Assembly (NCBI GenBank): GCA_041396125.1
Contig: JAWKZG010000010.1
Span: 62,001 to 126,000 of the forward strand
Origin: JAWKZG01 sp041396125
Lineage (GTDB): Bacteria > Pseudomonadota > Gammaproteobacteria > Competibacterales > Competibacteraceae
Length of the DNA: 64,000 bases
Reading direction: 5' to 3'
Shown: positions 45,916-54,532 of the stretch, one piece after another
How positions within the stretch are numbered: the first letter of the stretch is position 1
Layout of the letters: every line of letters starts with the position of its first letter
Position numbers and translations under genes: made by a program
The notes under the pieces: generated by a model
What the model was told of the DNA's origin: nothing
Seen by the model: only the letters and a program-made list of their open reading frames with translations
Databases searched by the model: none

Positions 45916-47076
45916 CTACAGTCCAAATTCCTGGATGATCGCTTCGGTGTGCTGCCCGATACGTGGTGCCGCGCGGCTGGATTTCAGCAGACAGTCATCA
46001 AAGCGCAAAGGGTTGCGGGTTGTGGTCAGCATGACACCGTCGTCACGCAGTATTTGCTGGGTCATCTCCAGCACCTTGAAACCCTCATGCGCAAACAGGC
46101 TGGGCCAGTCACGGACTTCAGCACACCAGATATCGGCCGGCTGCAGTTTATCCAGCCAGACCTGTGTTGGTTGCTGGCGCAGATGTGACTGAATGATGCG
46201 TTTGATCTCATCACGCTGCTCGAACCAGCTTTTAGGTTCGGAATAGGCCGCCAGGCGCTCTATGCCGAGCAGTTCGGCCAGCTTTCCCGGCGCTGGCGTC
46301 ATGGCCAGTGCGAGATAACCGTCCGCTGTCTGGTAAACCCCGTAGGGTGCGGCTAGGTAGGCATGGGCATTATTGCTGCCGGAACGATCAGGCAAGCGCT
46401 GTCCGTCATTGAAATAGGTGGTGAGCACTTCGAACTGGAAATCCAGCAGTGCTTCAAGCAGGCTGGTTTCGACCTTACAGCCCCGGCCATTAATTCCGCG
46501 GCGCACCAGTGCGGCAAGAATACCCTGCGCCAGATTATTGCCGGCCAGCATATCAGCGACCGGAAGGCCTACCGGCGTAGGCGGGTTGGCGCGGTCACCG
46601 CTCAGCCACAGTAAACCTGAGCGGGCCTGTGCCAGCAGATCCTGACCGGGCCGGTCCCGCCATGGCCCCTGCTCACCATAACCGGAGATCGAGCCGTAAA
46701 TAATATCCGGCTTGAACGCGCGCACCTGTTGGTAATCCAGCTCAAGACGTTCAATGACGCCGGGGCGAAAATTCTGGATGACGACATCGGCCTGTTTGAT
46801 CAGCTGGCAGACACGCTGGTGGTCGGTGGGGTTTTTTAGATCGGCAGCGAAACTTTCCTTATTGCGATTAATCGCGTGGAACACGGTGCTGTCGCCGCCA
46901 ATTTCAGTCGAGCTGACGTAAAGCTGGCGACACAGATCACCCCGTCCGGAGCGTTCGATCTTGATCACCCGTGCACCCATATCGGCAAGTTTAAGCCCGG
47001 CCAGCGGGCCGGCCAGGAATTGGCTTAAATCAACTACCAGCAGGCCTTGCAAAGGCAGGTCGTCATATCTGTTCAT
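45916..47076 (-). CDS. CaiB/BaiF family CoA-transferase, second of a tandem pair
   Basis: 386 residues (family III). DLSQFLAGPLAGLKLADMGA and VIKIERSGRGDL, VVIQNFRPGV, ISGYGEQGPW, then GLPVADMLAGNN with the likely catalytic Asp175. Class III enzymes move CoA from an acyl-CoA to a free acid through an Asp-CoA anhydride. It is a clear paralogue of the gene at 47113 and lies 36 bp after it. The pair may act on different acids or as a heteromer. Confidence 0.94.
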   Translation of the reverse strand: MNRYDDLPLQGLLVVDLSQFLAGPLAGLKLADMGARVIKIERSGRGDLCRQLYVSSTEIGGDSTVFHAINRNKESFAADLKNPTDHQRVCQLIKQADVVIQNFRPGVIERLELDYQQVRAFKPDIIYGSISGYGEQGPWRDRPGQDLLAQARSGLLWLSGDRANPPTPVGLPVADMLAGNNLAQGILAALVRRGINGRGCKVETSLLEALLDFQFEVLTTYFNDGQRLPDRSGSNNAHAYLAAPYGVYQTADGYLALAMTPAPGKLAELLGIERLAAYSEPKSWFEQRDEIKRIIQSHLRQQPTQVWLDKLQPADIWCAEVRDWPSLFAHEGFKVLEMTQQILRDDGVMLTTTRNPLRFDDCLLKSSRAAPRIGQHTEAIIQEFGL

Positions 47077-47112
47077 GGATTCCCTGTTAGCGGATGCTCT
47101 TTGCTGGGTTGA

Positions 47113-48285
47113 TCACGCCGCCGGTTTGCTGCGGCAAAATTCGGCGCGAATGGCCTCGCTGTGGGCACCAAGCGGTGGTGCTGCAGTGCTGCAATGCGGT
47201 CGTTGGCCGTTCAGGCGCAGCGGGGCACAGGTCGTTTCGAGGCGGACTTGGTTTGCACCTTCGATAACCTGGAGCATGTCCAGCCGCTGACACTGTTCAC
47301 TTTGCAGCAACTCCGGCCAGCCCAGAACCCTGGCGCACCAGACATCGGCGGGCTGCAGAATCGATAACCAATGATCTGCAGACTGCTGCGCCAGACGATC
47401 AGCGATAAGCCGGGTGATCGCGTCGCGGTTTTTTAGCGGGCTTTCCGGATCAGCCAGATACGGCTGCAAAGATGACAGATCAAGAAGCTCTGCCAGTCGT
47501 GCCAGAGGGGTCATGGCGAGGGCCAGATAGCCGTCTGTTGTCTGGTAGACGCCATAAGGTGCTGAGGCATAGGCGTTGGCATTGCCAATTTTGGCCCGTT
47601 GCGGCTGTTGCCGGCCATTGTTGAGAAAAACGGTCAGCATCTCCAGTTGCAGATCGATCAGCCCTTCCAGCAAACTTGTTTCGACCAGTTGTCCTGCACC
47701 GCTTACACCCCGTCTGACCAAGGCTGCCAGAATGCCTTGCACGGTGTTCGCCCCGGTCAGGACATCGCCCACCGCGAGGCCGGTCGGGGTCGGTGCGTCC
47801 TCTGCATTACCGGTTAGCCAGAGCAGGCCCGAGCGGGCCTGCGCCAACAGATCCTGACCCGGCAGCTGGGTCCAGGGGCCGTCAGTTCCATAGCCGGAGA
47901 TGCTGGCATACACCAGGCGCGGATTGAGTTTGCGAACGTCCTGATAGCCCAGACCCAGGCGCTCGGCGACACCAGGGCGATAATTCTGAATCAGCACATC
48001 CGCCTGTTCAATAAGCTGGAACATGACCTCGCGGTCCGCCGCATTTTTCAGATCCAGGGCGATGCTTTCCTTACCCCGATTGAAGGTATGAAAAGGAATC
48101 GAATCGGTGTCATCGTCGGCGGCTTTGTAGATTCTGCGGCAGAGATCGCCGCCATCCGGTCGCTCAATCTTGATGACTCGGGCACCGAGATCCTGCAGTC
48201 GCAGCGCCGCGTATGGTCCGGCCAGGAACATGGCCATATCAAGGACCAGAATTCCCTCCAAAGGCAGGGTGGTTTGTGAGCTCAT
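47113..48285 (-). CDS. CaiB/BaiF family CoA-transferase, first of a tandem pair
   Basis: 390 residues, closely related to the gene downstream over its whole length (same DLxxFLAGPxA, VIKIER, IQNYRPGVAERL, GYGTDGPW motifs). The catalytic Asp is in GLAVGDVLTG (about residue 174). First gene of the minus-strand pair, divergent from the TRAP transporter across an AT-rich region, so uptake and CoA activation of one acid are probably coregulated. Confidence 0.94.
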   Translation of the reverse strand: MSSQTTLPLEGILVLDMAMFLAGPYAALRLQDLGARVIKIERPDGGDLCRRIYKAADDDTDSIPFHTFNRGKESIALDLKNAADREVMFQLIEQADVLIQNYRPGVAERLGLGYQDVRKLNPRLVYASISGYGTDGPWTQLPGQDLLAQARSGLLWLTGNAEDAPTPTGLAVGDVLTGANTVQGILAALVRRGVSGAGQLVETSLLEGLIDLQLEMLTVFLNNGRQQPQRAKIGNANAYASAPYGVYQTTDGYLALAMTPLARLAELLDLSSLQPYLADPESPLKNRDAITRLIADRLAQQSADHWLSILQPADVWCARVLGWPELLQSEQCQRLDMLQVIEGANQVRLETTCAPLRLNGQRPHCSTAAPPLGAHSEAIRAEFCRSKPAA

Positions 48286-48652
48286 GGATGTATCCTTGGG
48301 TATTTTTTTGCTGGATACGTTAATCGTACATATATAAAAATTATTTTTAAATATATAAATGAAAATAAAATAATATATCTTGTGAAAGCTAATAAAAAAA
48401 GAATATTAAGAAGATTTTTATAAATATATTTTTAATAAATTTAAATTAAAATTATATAGTTAATATAATATTTTAAGCACTACGCGCCATGCCGGCAGTC
48501 AGCGCTATAGATCAGGTTTTCGTTTTTATATAAAGAATTTATTTTTAAATTTAAAAAATTGTGCTGTAATATATTTCCAATACCAAGGTGTTGAACACGG
48601 TGTGCGTTGTCCTGGCACAGTGATCTGTCAAAAATATATTTAGGAGGTAGTC
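48286..48652. promoter_or_regulatory. AT-rich divergent promoter region
   Basis: 367 bp between the CoA-transferase pair and the TRAP operon. Most of 48310-48476 and 48520-48575 is made of A and T, with phased runs such as TTTTTAAAT. A weak promoter candidate for the TRAP operon is TTTAAA (48544-48549), 17 bp, TAATAT (48567-48572). The composition suggests bent DNA and silencing by H-NS/MvaT-like proteins as well as IclR control. No gene is present. Confidence 0.55.
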
Positions 48653-49678
48653 ATGGAGAAGAAAACGATGATTCCGAATGTTCTGCGAAGCCCCCAAGCC
48701 CTGCTCAAGGGGATGGGTACAGTGTTACTGGCGAGCGGGCTGCTGGCGGGTTTTGCCCACGCGGCAGAGTATGAGTTGCGGCTGGCGCATGTAACGTCTG
48801 ATAAAGAGCCTATTCAGCAGGCCATGCTCAGTTTTGCGGAAAAGGTCAACGAGCGCTCGAACGGGCGGGTCGAGATTACTATTTTCCCGAACTCGCAACT
48901 GGGTACCAACCCGGAGGTGTTCGAGCAGGTGCGGGCGGGTGCACCGATTATTACGGTTTCTGATCCCGGTTATCTGGGCGATTTCGTGGCGGATTTTGGC
49001 GTGCTGGGTGGCCCTTATCTGATGGATGATCCGAAAGATTTCAGTAAGATCATCGACTCTGATTTCTATCAGAAAGCCACCCAGCGTCTGCGCCAGGAAG
49101 CGGATCTCGAACTGCTGGCCCTGAACTGGCTGTTCGGCTCGCGCAATGTGATTTCCAACAAGCCGATCAGCAGCCCGGCAGATATGGCCTCGGTGACGGT
49201 GCGGGTGCCGCCGAATATCATGTGGGTTAACACCTTTGAAGCGATGGGTGCCCGTCCGGTGCAATTGCCGTGGTCCGAAGTCTATGCCGGTCTGTCCTCG
49301 GGCGTGGTGGATGCAGCCGAAGCACCGCTGCCTTCCTTGTATGGCGCGAAGCTCTATGAACCCGCCAAAGTGATCTCCATGACCCGGCACTTTATCGGTT
49401 TTACCGGGCTGATTATCAATGCCAACTACTTTGCAGGTCTGCCGCAGGATATTCAGACTATTCTCAGCGAAGAGGCTATTGCCGCCGGTGTGTATATGAC
49501 GGATCTCATCACTAATTCCGAAGCTGAGTGGATGGCCAAACTGGAAGCGGGCGGTGTGACATTCAATAAAGACATCGACATTGCTGCTTTTCGCGAGGCC
49601 ACCGCGTCCGTCTACCAGGACTTTCCGAAATGGACGCCCGGCCTGTACCAGGAAATCCGCAGTATTCTGGACAACTAG
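48653..49678 (+). CDS. TRAP transporter solute-binding protein (DctP family)
   Basis: 341 residues with a strong ribosome site (AGGAGGT) seven bases before the ATG. Signal peptide to about residue 37 (LLASGLLAGFAHAA). Mature part: LRLAHVTSDKEPIQQAMLSF, FPNSQLGTNPEVFEQV, VRVPPNIMWVNTFEAMGARP (the Arg that binds the carboxylate), LPWSEVYAGLSSGVVDAAEA. Binds a carboxylic acid in the periplasm. First gene of the TRAP operon. Confidence 0.95.
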   Translation: MEKKTMIPNVLRSPQALLKGMGTVLLASGLLAGFAHAAEYELRLAHVTSDKEPIQQAMLSFAEKVNERSNGRVEITIFPNSQLGTNPEVFEQVRAGAPIITVSDPGYLGDFVADFGVLGGPYLMDDPKDFSKIIDSDFYQKATQRLRQEADLELLALNWLFGSRNVISNKPISSPADMASVTVRVPPNIMWVNTFEAMGARPVQLPWSEVYAGLSSGVVDAAEAPLPSLYGAKLYEPAKVISMTRHFIGFTGLIINANYFAGLPQDIQTILSEEAIAAGVYMTDLITNSEAEWMAKLEAGGVTFNKDIDIAAFREATASVYQDFPKWTPGLYQEIRSILDN

Positions 49679-49707
49679 GCTTTAATTCTGGCTCCATTTG
49701 GCTCGGG

Positions 49708-49734
49708 CGCCCGTTGCTCTGGTAAGGGCGGGCG
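49708..49734 (+). other. Hairpin between TRAP genes
   Basis: CGCCCG (49708-49713) pairs with CGGGCG (49729-49734) in the 81-bp gap between the binding protein and the small permease. It may protect the upstream message, as binding proteins are needed in excess. A weak stem; low confidence. Confidence 0.35.
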
Positions 49735-49759
49735 TTGCAGTGTTATCAGGACTGCGCTT

Positions 49760-50275
49760 ATGAAGAAAAGATCGCTTGCCGACTGGCTGGGTATTTGTGA
49801 AGACACAGTGACGGGACTGGCGCTGCTGATTATGGTCAGCGCCGTTTTGTGGGGGGTGTTGACCCGTTATATCACGGCACAGCCGGCTGTCTGGACGTCT
49901 GAGCTGTCAGGCATTGTGTTTACCTGGGTGGTCTTTATCGGTGCCATGGCGGCCTTCCGCAAAGGGGCCCATATCAATGTTCCCCTCCTGGTCGACTCGC
50001 TACCTGCCAAGGCACAGCGGGTAGTGACTCTGCTGGCGGATGTGCTGGTGCTGGTCTTTGTGGCGTATACCGCTTTTTTAAGTTTCGGCATGATGATCAA
50101 AGGGGCGACCCGGCTTTCCCCCGTCATGAATATTCCATTTTCGCTGGTGTATCTCGCACCGTTTATCGCGTTCAGCATGATGACCCTGCATGCGGCACTG
50201 CGGCTATGGCTCTGGACATCTGTGCCAGCCCCCAGGCGCCCAAGGCCTGAGCGCTTGGAAGGGGGAGACCTTTGA
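49760..50275 (+). CDS. TRAP transporter small permease (DctQ family)
   Basis: 171 residues, four membrane helices: LALLIMVSAVLWGVLTRYIT, then ELSGIVFTWVVFIGAMAAFR with the typical W-T-x-E-like start, and FSLVYLAPFIAFSMM. Inner-membrane subunit that links the binding protein to the large permease. The stop overlaps the next start by one base. Confidence 0.94.
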   Translation: MKKRSLADWLGICEDTVTGLALLIMVSAVLWGVLTRYITAQPAVWTSELSGIVFTWVVFIGAMAAFRKGAHINVPLLVDSLPAKAQRVVTLLADVLVLVFVAYTAFLSFGMMIKGATRLSPVMNIPFSLVYLAPFIAFSMMTLHAALRLWLWTSVPAPRRPRPERLEGGDL

Positions 50276-51564
50276 TGGACTATCTGCCGGTTATTATCCT
50301 GTTGTTACTGATTGCTATCGGTGTACCGGTGGCTTTTGCTATTGCGGCGGCCGGACTTTCGTTTTTCCTTTTTTCCGGCGCGATGCCGATTGAAATTTTT
50401 GTACAGAGAATGGTTGCCGTCACCCATTCATTTCCGTTGCTGGCGGTACCCTTGTTTATCCTGACGGGTGTCATCATGAATAGCGGCGGTATCACTAAAC
50501 GCGTGATGCAGCTGGCTGAGGCCATGACCGGTCACATGATTGGCGGTCTGGCACAGGTCAATGTGTTGCTTAGCACCCTGATGGGCGGGATGTCAGGCTC
50601 GGCCAATGCCGACGCCGCGATGCAATCCAAGATTCTGGTGCCGGAAATGACCCGACGTAATTATGACCTGGGTTTTTCCTCCGCCGTTACTGCCTGCTCG
50701 TCGATTATCAGCGTTATTATCCCGCCCGGAATCGGACTCATTTTATATGGGTTCATGGGCGATGTTTCGATTGGCCGTTTGTTCCTGGCCGGTATTGTGC
50801 CGGGCATTTTATTGTGTGCCACTTTGATGTTGGCGGTGGCCTATGTCGCCAGAAAAAAGGGCTACCCGCCGGTTTTTGAACAGCGCACGAGCTGGGCTGT
50901 GCGCGGTAAGGCACTGCTGGGTGCCGGCTGGGCCTTGTTAATCCCGCTGGGTGTTATTGGCGGTATCCGGCTGGGTTTCTTCACACCGACCGAAGCCGGT
51001 GCCATGGCTGTCCTGCTGTCGCTGGTCGTCGGTATCCTGTATGGCGAACTGAAATGGCATCATATCGGGCCGATTCTGCAGGATACGGTGCACGCAACAG
51101 CGATTATCCTGTTAATTATTTGTGCCTCCAGCGCTTTTGGTTTCTACATGACCTGGGAACAACTGCCGGTGAAAATCGCCCGGCTGATGCTGTCCGTGAC
51201 TGAAAACTGGGTGCTGCTGCTGTTGCTGATCAATGTGCTGCTGATACTGGTTGGCATGTTTATAGAAGGCACGGCTGCGCTGATTCTGCTCACCCCGATT
51301 CTGGTGCCGGTGATTACCGAAGTGGGCATTGATCCGGTCCATTTCGGCATTGTAATGGTTTTGAATCTGACCATCGCCGGGGTCACACCGCCATTGGGCA
51401 CGCTAATGTTCACGACCTGTTCCATTACCGGTGTTTCAATAGCCCGCTTTATCAGCGCCGCTGTACCTTTCTTTCTGGTGCTGTTTACGATGCTATTGAT
51501 TCTGACCTTTGTGCCGGAACTGTCTCTGTGGTTACCCGATTTGCGTTTGGACCTGACGGGATAA
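50275..51564 (+). CDS. TRAP transporter large permease (DctM family)
   Basis: 429 residues from the ATG at 50275, inside the TGATG overlap with the previous gene. About twelve membrane segments; conserved stretches ILTGVIMNSGGITKRVMQLA, LMGGMSGSANADAAMQSKIL, SSIISVIIPPGIGLILYGF and FFTPTEAGAMAVL. Sodium-coupled import of the acid held by the binding protein. Confidence 0.96.
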   Translation: MDYLPVIILLLLIAIGVPVAFAIAAAGLSFFLFSGAMPIEIFVQRMVAVTHSFPLLAVPLFILTGVIMNSGGITKRVMQLAEAMTGHMIGGLAQVNVLLSTLMGGMSGSANADAAMQSKILVPEMTRRNYDLGFSSAVTACSSIISVIIPPGIGLILYGFMGDVSIGRLFLAGIVPGILLCATLMLAVAYVARKKGYPPVFEQRTSWAVRGKALLGAGWALLIPLGVIGGIRLGFFTPTEAGAMAVLLSLVVGILYGELKWHHIGPILQDTVHATAIILLIICASSAFGFYMTWEQLPVKIARLMLSVTENWVLLLLLINVLLILVGMFIEGTAALILLTPILVPVITEVGIDPVHFGIVMVLNLTIAGVTPPLGTLMFTTCSITGVSIARFISAAVPFFLVLFTMLLILTFVPELSLWLPDLRLDLTG

Positions 51565-51651
51565 ACGATTACCGGACCCGACTATTAAATCATTCAAGAA
51601 TGGCAGAAACGATTGCGGGATTAACCGTAGAACCAGAGATGAAAGGGAGTA

Positions 51652-52428
51652 ATGATGGAAGACAGTGTAAGCCTGGAACGCAACGACACGATTGCTGAAA
51701 TAGTCTTAAACCGGCCGGGCAAGCATAATGCCTTGACGCCGCAGATGGTTAAGCAGATCGGATCTGTCTGCGACGAGATTAACAATGATCCGCAGATTCA
51801 TGTGGTGATCATTCGTGGTGCCGGTGAGCGGGCATTTTGCGCGGGGTCCGATATTGGCGCATTGAATGATTATGAAGATTTCTGGGCCTGGCGGAACCGG
51901 ATTGATTACATCACGCCGTTGCGGAATCTGCGTAAACCGAGCATCGCCGCAATTAAAGGCTGGGCGCTGGGTGGCGGCTTTGAAATCGCGCTTGCCTGCG
52001 ATCTTCGGGTCGCCTCGAAAACCGCTGTTTTCGCCGCGCCGGAAGTGACTCTGGGCTGGGTTGGTGCTGGCGGTGCTGCCCAGCATTTGACACGCCTGCT
52101 GGGTTACGGGCAAGCCATGCGCCTGCTTTTGACCGGTGATCGTATCGGGGCCGAAGAAGCCTTCCGGCTCGGTTTGATGGAATGGCTGGTCGAACCCGGC
52201 GAGGAAGTCAAGCAGGCACGGGCCATTGCCCATACAATCGCCAGCCACTCGACGGTGGCGACGCAGGCGGTGAAAGCCGCTGTAAAATCGGCAATGAATG
52301 GCAGTCTCGAACTGGGCTTTCAGCTTGAAAACGAGTTGATGGCGTTGTACTTCGCGAAAGCGGAACAGGACAAGGAATCGGTTCTGTTTAAGGGGCGCAA
52401 AGCGGATTCTTCCCCGAATCAGGCATAG
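51652..52428 (+). CDS. Enoyl-CoA hydratase/isomerase family protein
   Basis: 258 residues of the crotonase fold. ERAFCAGSDIGAL (first oxyanion hole), KGWALGGGFEIALACDLRVA (second), APEVTLGWVGAGGAAQHLTR with the catalytic Glu region, and a C-terminal helix. Hydrates or isomerises an unsaturated acyl-CoA, probably the CoA ester made by the CoA-transferases. Ribosome site AAAGGGAG before the double ATG. Four bases separate it from the IclR gene. Confidence 0.94.
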   Translation: MMEDSVSLERNDTIAEIVLNRPGKHNALTPQMVKQIGSVCDEINNDPQIHVVIIRGAGERAFCAGSDIGALNDYEDFWAWRNRIDYITPLRNLRKPSIAAIKGWALGGGFEIALACDLRVASKTAVFAAPEVTLGWVGAGGAAQHLTRLLGYGQAMRLLLTGDRIGAEEAFRLGLMEWLVEPGEEVKQARAIAHTIASHSTVATQAVKAAVKSAMNGSLELGFQLENELMALYFAKAEQDKESVLFKGRKADSSPNQA

Positions 52429-52431
52429 CTA

Positions 52432-53295
52432 ATGGCAAAGCAGACAGTAATGAAGCAGGACAAAAGCAGTGACGGTCAGTCGGCCATGCCAAAAAAAACG
52501 AGTCGGCCAAAATCGGAAGCACCGGCTGTGGAAAAAGCCCTGGATATCCTGGAGCTTTTATCCGAGACACCGAAAAGCATGACGATGAACGAGATGACCA
52601 GTGCGCTCGGTCGCACGATGGGAGAAATCTACCGCATCGTCATTTATCTCAATAAACGGGGCTATATTGCCCGTGACCCCGATTCTGACCGGTATGGCCT
52701 GACGCTGCGGTTGTTCGAATTATCCCATCGCCATAATCCGACCGATCGATTGCTGCAGGTTGCCTTGCCGGTGCTGGAAAAAGTTGCTTTCCAGACGGAG
52801 CAATCCTGCCATCTGGCGGTACTGTACCAGGCCTCGGTGCTGATTCTGGCTTCGGTGCCCAGCCCGCGACCGGCCGGTTATTCGGTGCGAACAGGGTCGG
52901 TTTTCCCACTGCTGACGACCAGTTCCGGGGTGGTGATTTTGTCTTTTCTGCTGCCCGAGGCGCAAAGCCGGTTTCTTTCCAGTTTTGGGCCGACCGAGCA
53001 AACAGCGCTGAGTCAGCGCATCCAGAGCATTAAGACGCTCGGCTATGAGGAGCGCGAAAGCGGCATGGTGCATGGGATTCAGAATTTAAGTGCGCCTGTT
53101 TTCGATCGCTCTGGCGTAGTTGCTGCCATTACCATGGGTTATGTCGGACAAATCAATCAACGCACCGGGCCGCGTGAAGCGCTGCGGGAGATCATCAACG
53201 GTGCGAATGAAATCACGGCTGCGCTCGGCGGCAATCCTCTTGTGCCAGCCCGGTCCGTGCCCGACCATAACACCAATACAGCACTGACAGATTAA
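52432..53295 (+). CDS. IclR family transcriptional regulator
   Basis: 287 residues. N-terminal basic linker, then the HTH (PAVEKALDILELLSETPKSM, MNEMTSALGRTMGEIYRIVI) and the effector domain (PVLEKVAFQTEQSCHLAVLY, SVRTGSVFPLLTTSSGVVIL). It probably controls the divergent CoA-transferase and TRAP units in response to an acid or its CoA ester. Cotranscribed with the hydratase. Confidence 0.94.
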   Translation: MAKQTVMKQDKSSDGQSAMPKKTSRPKSEAPAVEKALDILELLSETPKSMTMNEMTSALGRTMGEIYRIVIYLNKRGYIARDPDSDRYGLTLRLFELSHRHNPTDRLLQVALPVLEKVAFQTEQSCHLAVLYQASVLILASVPSPRPAGYSVRTGSVFPLLTTSSGVVILSFLLPEAQSRFLSSFGPTEQTALSQRIQSIKTLGYEERESGMVHGIQNLSAPVFDRSGVVAAITMGYVGQINQRTGPREALREIINGANEITAALGGNPLVPARSVPDHNTNTALTD

Positions 53296-53319
53296 TAGTA
53301 AAGGTACTTATTTTACGCT

Positions 53320-54447
53320 ATGAAAAACGTTCTTCTTAAGGGTATGACGTGGTCGGATCCGCGCGGGTTTGATCCGGTAGTTGCTGCGACCAAGGTTTAT
53401 GATGGTGTCGCTGTGCATTGGGATAAACGCTCGCTGCAGGATTTTGAGAGCTATCCGGTGGACGAGCTGGCCGCCCGTTATGACCTTATTATCATTGATC
53501 ACCCACATGTCGGCGCGATCACAGCGCAGAATTGCCTGGAGCCTTTCGATGACTGGGCCAGCAGCGATCAACTGGCCCGACTGAGCAATGAAAGCGTGGG
53601 GCGCAGTTTCGAGAGTTACCGTTATCAGGGCAAGCAATGGGCCTTGCCGGTCGATGCTGCTACCCAGGTGCAGGCTTTTCGCCCGGACTTGCAGGTGCAG
53701 CCGCTGACCAGTTGGCAACAGGTTATAAAAATGGCGGAAGATGGCCGTGTGGCCTGGGCCATGCGTAATCCGCATATTCTGATGCACTTTTTTACGCTGG
53801 CGGCCAATCTGGGCACGCCCTGCTCAGTCAGCCGGGGTCCGCTGATCGAGCCAGGCGTCGGTGAGCGGGTCATAGACGCTTTGCTGGCAGTCACCCGGTA
53901 TCTCGATACGGCCTTTTACGACATGGATCCGATAGCCATTCTTGATCTGCTGGCTGAAGAGCAGACCTACGCAGTTTCGCCTTTTATTTACCTGTATCGC
54001 GGCTATTCCAGCCCCGCTTATCGGTCTCATCAGGTCCGCTTTGCCGATATTCCCTGCATCGGTCGCAGCGGCCCTATCGGTTCAGTCCTCGGGGGTACCG
54101 GTATCGCGGTGTCGGCCCATTGTGCGCATAAGCAGGAGGCGATGGCATTTGCGCTGTGGCTGGCCTCTGCCGAATGTCAGCGGACCGTATATGCCGAGCA
54201 CTCGGGGCAGCCCGGTAACGCACTCGCCTGGGCTGACGAGAAGGTCAATGCGCAGGCTGGAAACGCCTATTTCGATACCCGTTGCACGCTTGAGGGTTCC
54301 TGGGTGCGGCCCCGTCATGCGGGTTATATGGCATTTCAGGAGGAGGGCTCGGAGATTCTGGCCAACGCGTGCCGGCAGTCAATCACGCCCGCACAGGCTG
54401 TCCGGCAACTCAACGAGCGCTTCATGGCTTCATTTGAAGGGGTATAA
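53320..54447 (+). CDS. Solute-binding-protein homologue without a signal peptide
   Basis: 375 residues with the fold marks of family 1 extracellular solute-binding proteins (KQWALPVDAATQVQAFRPDL, LTSWQQVIKMAEDGRVAWAM, then GPIGSVLGGTGIAVSAHCAH, KQEAMAFALWLASAECQRTV). The N-terminus MKNVLLKGMTWSDPRGFDPV has no hydrophobic core, so the protein would stay in the cytoplasm unless the true start lies upstream. No ABC permease is nearby. It may be a cytoplasmic ligand-binding protein of the pathway. It follows the IclR gene by 24 bp. Confidence 0.82.
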   Translation: MKNVLLKGMTWSDPRGFDPVVAATKVYDGVAVHWDKRSLQDFESYPVDELAARYDLIIIDHPHVGAITAQNCLEPFDDWASSDQLARLSNESVGRSFESYRYQGKQWALPVDAATQVQAFRPDLQVQPLTSWQQVIKMAEDGRVAWAMRNPHILMHFFTLAANLGTPCSVSRGPLIEPGVGERVIDALLAVTRYLDTAFYDMDPIAILDLLAEEQTYAVSPFIYLYRGYSSPAYRSHQVRFADIPCIGRSGPIGSVLGGTGIAVSAHCAHKQEAMAFALWLASAECQRTVYAEHSGQPGNALAWADEKVNAQAGNAYFDTRCTLEGSWVRPRHAGYMAFQEEGSEILANACRQSITPAQAVRQLNERFMASFEGV

Positions 54448-54489
54448 AGCGCATTCGTAAGATGGCGTGCAAAGAGCTGCGCCAGAACT

Positions 54490-54519
54490 GCACCGTAGCA
54501 AACTGAGTTGTTGCGGTGC
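54490..54519. terminator. Hairpin between convergent genes
   Basis: GCACCGTAGCAA (54490-54501) and TTGTTGCGGTGC (54508-54519) form a 12-pair stem with two G-U pairs and a six-base loop. It sits between the convergent ends of the binding-protein homologue and the PEP mutase-like gene and may end transcription from both sides. Confidence 0.55.
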
Positions 54520-54532
54520 ATCCCTTATTCTG

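Noticed and set aside
48725..49390. Minus-strand frame opposite the TRAP binding protein
   Set aside because: Codon-mirror of a conserved gene; no independent support.
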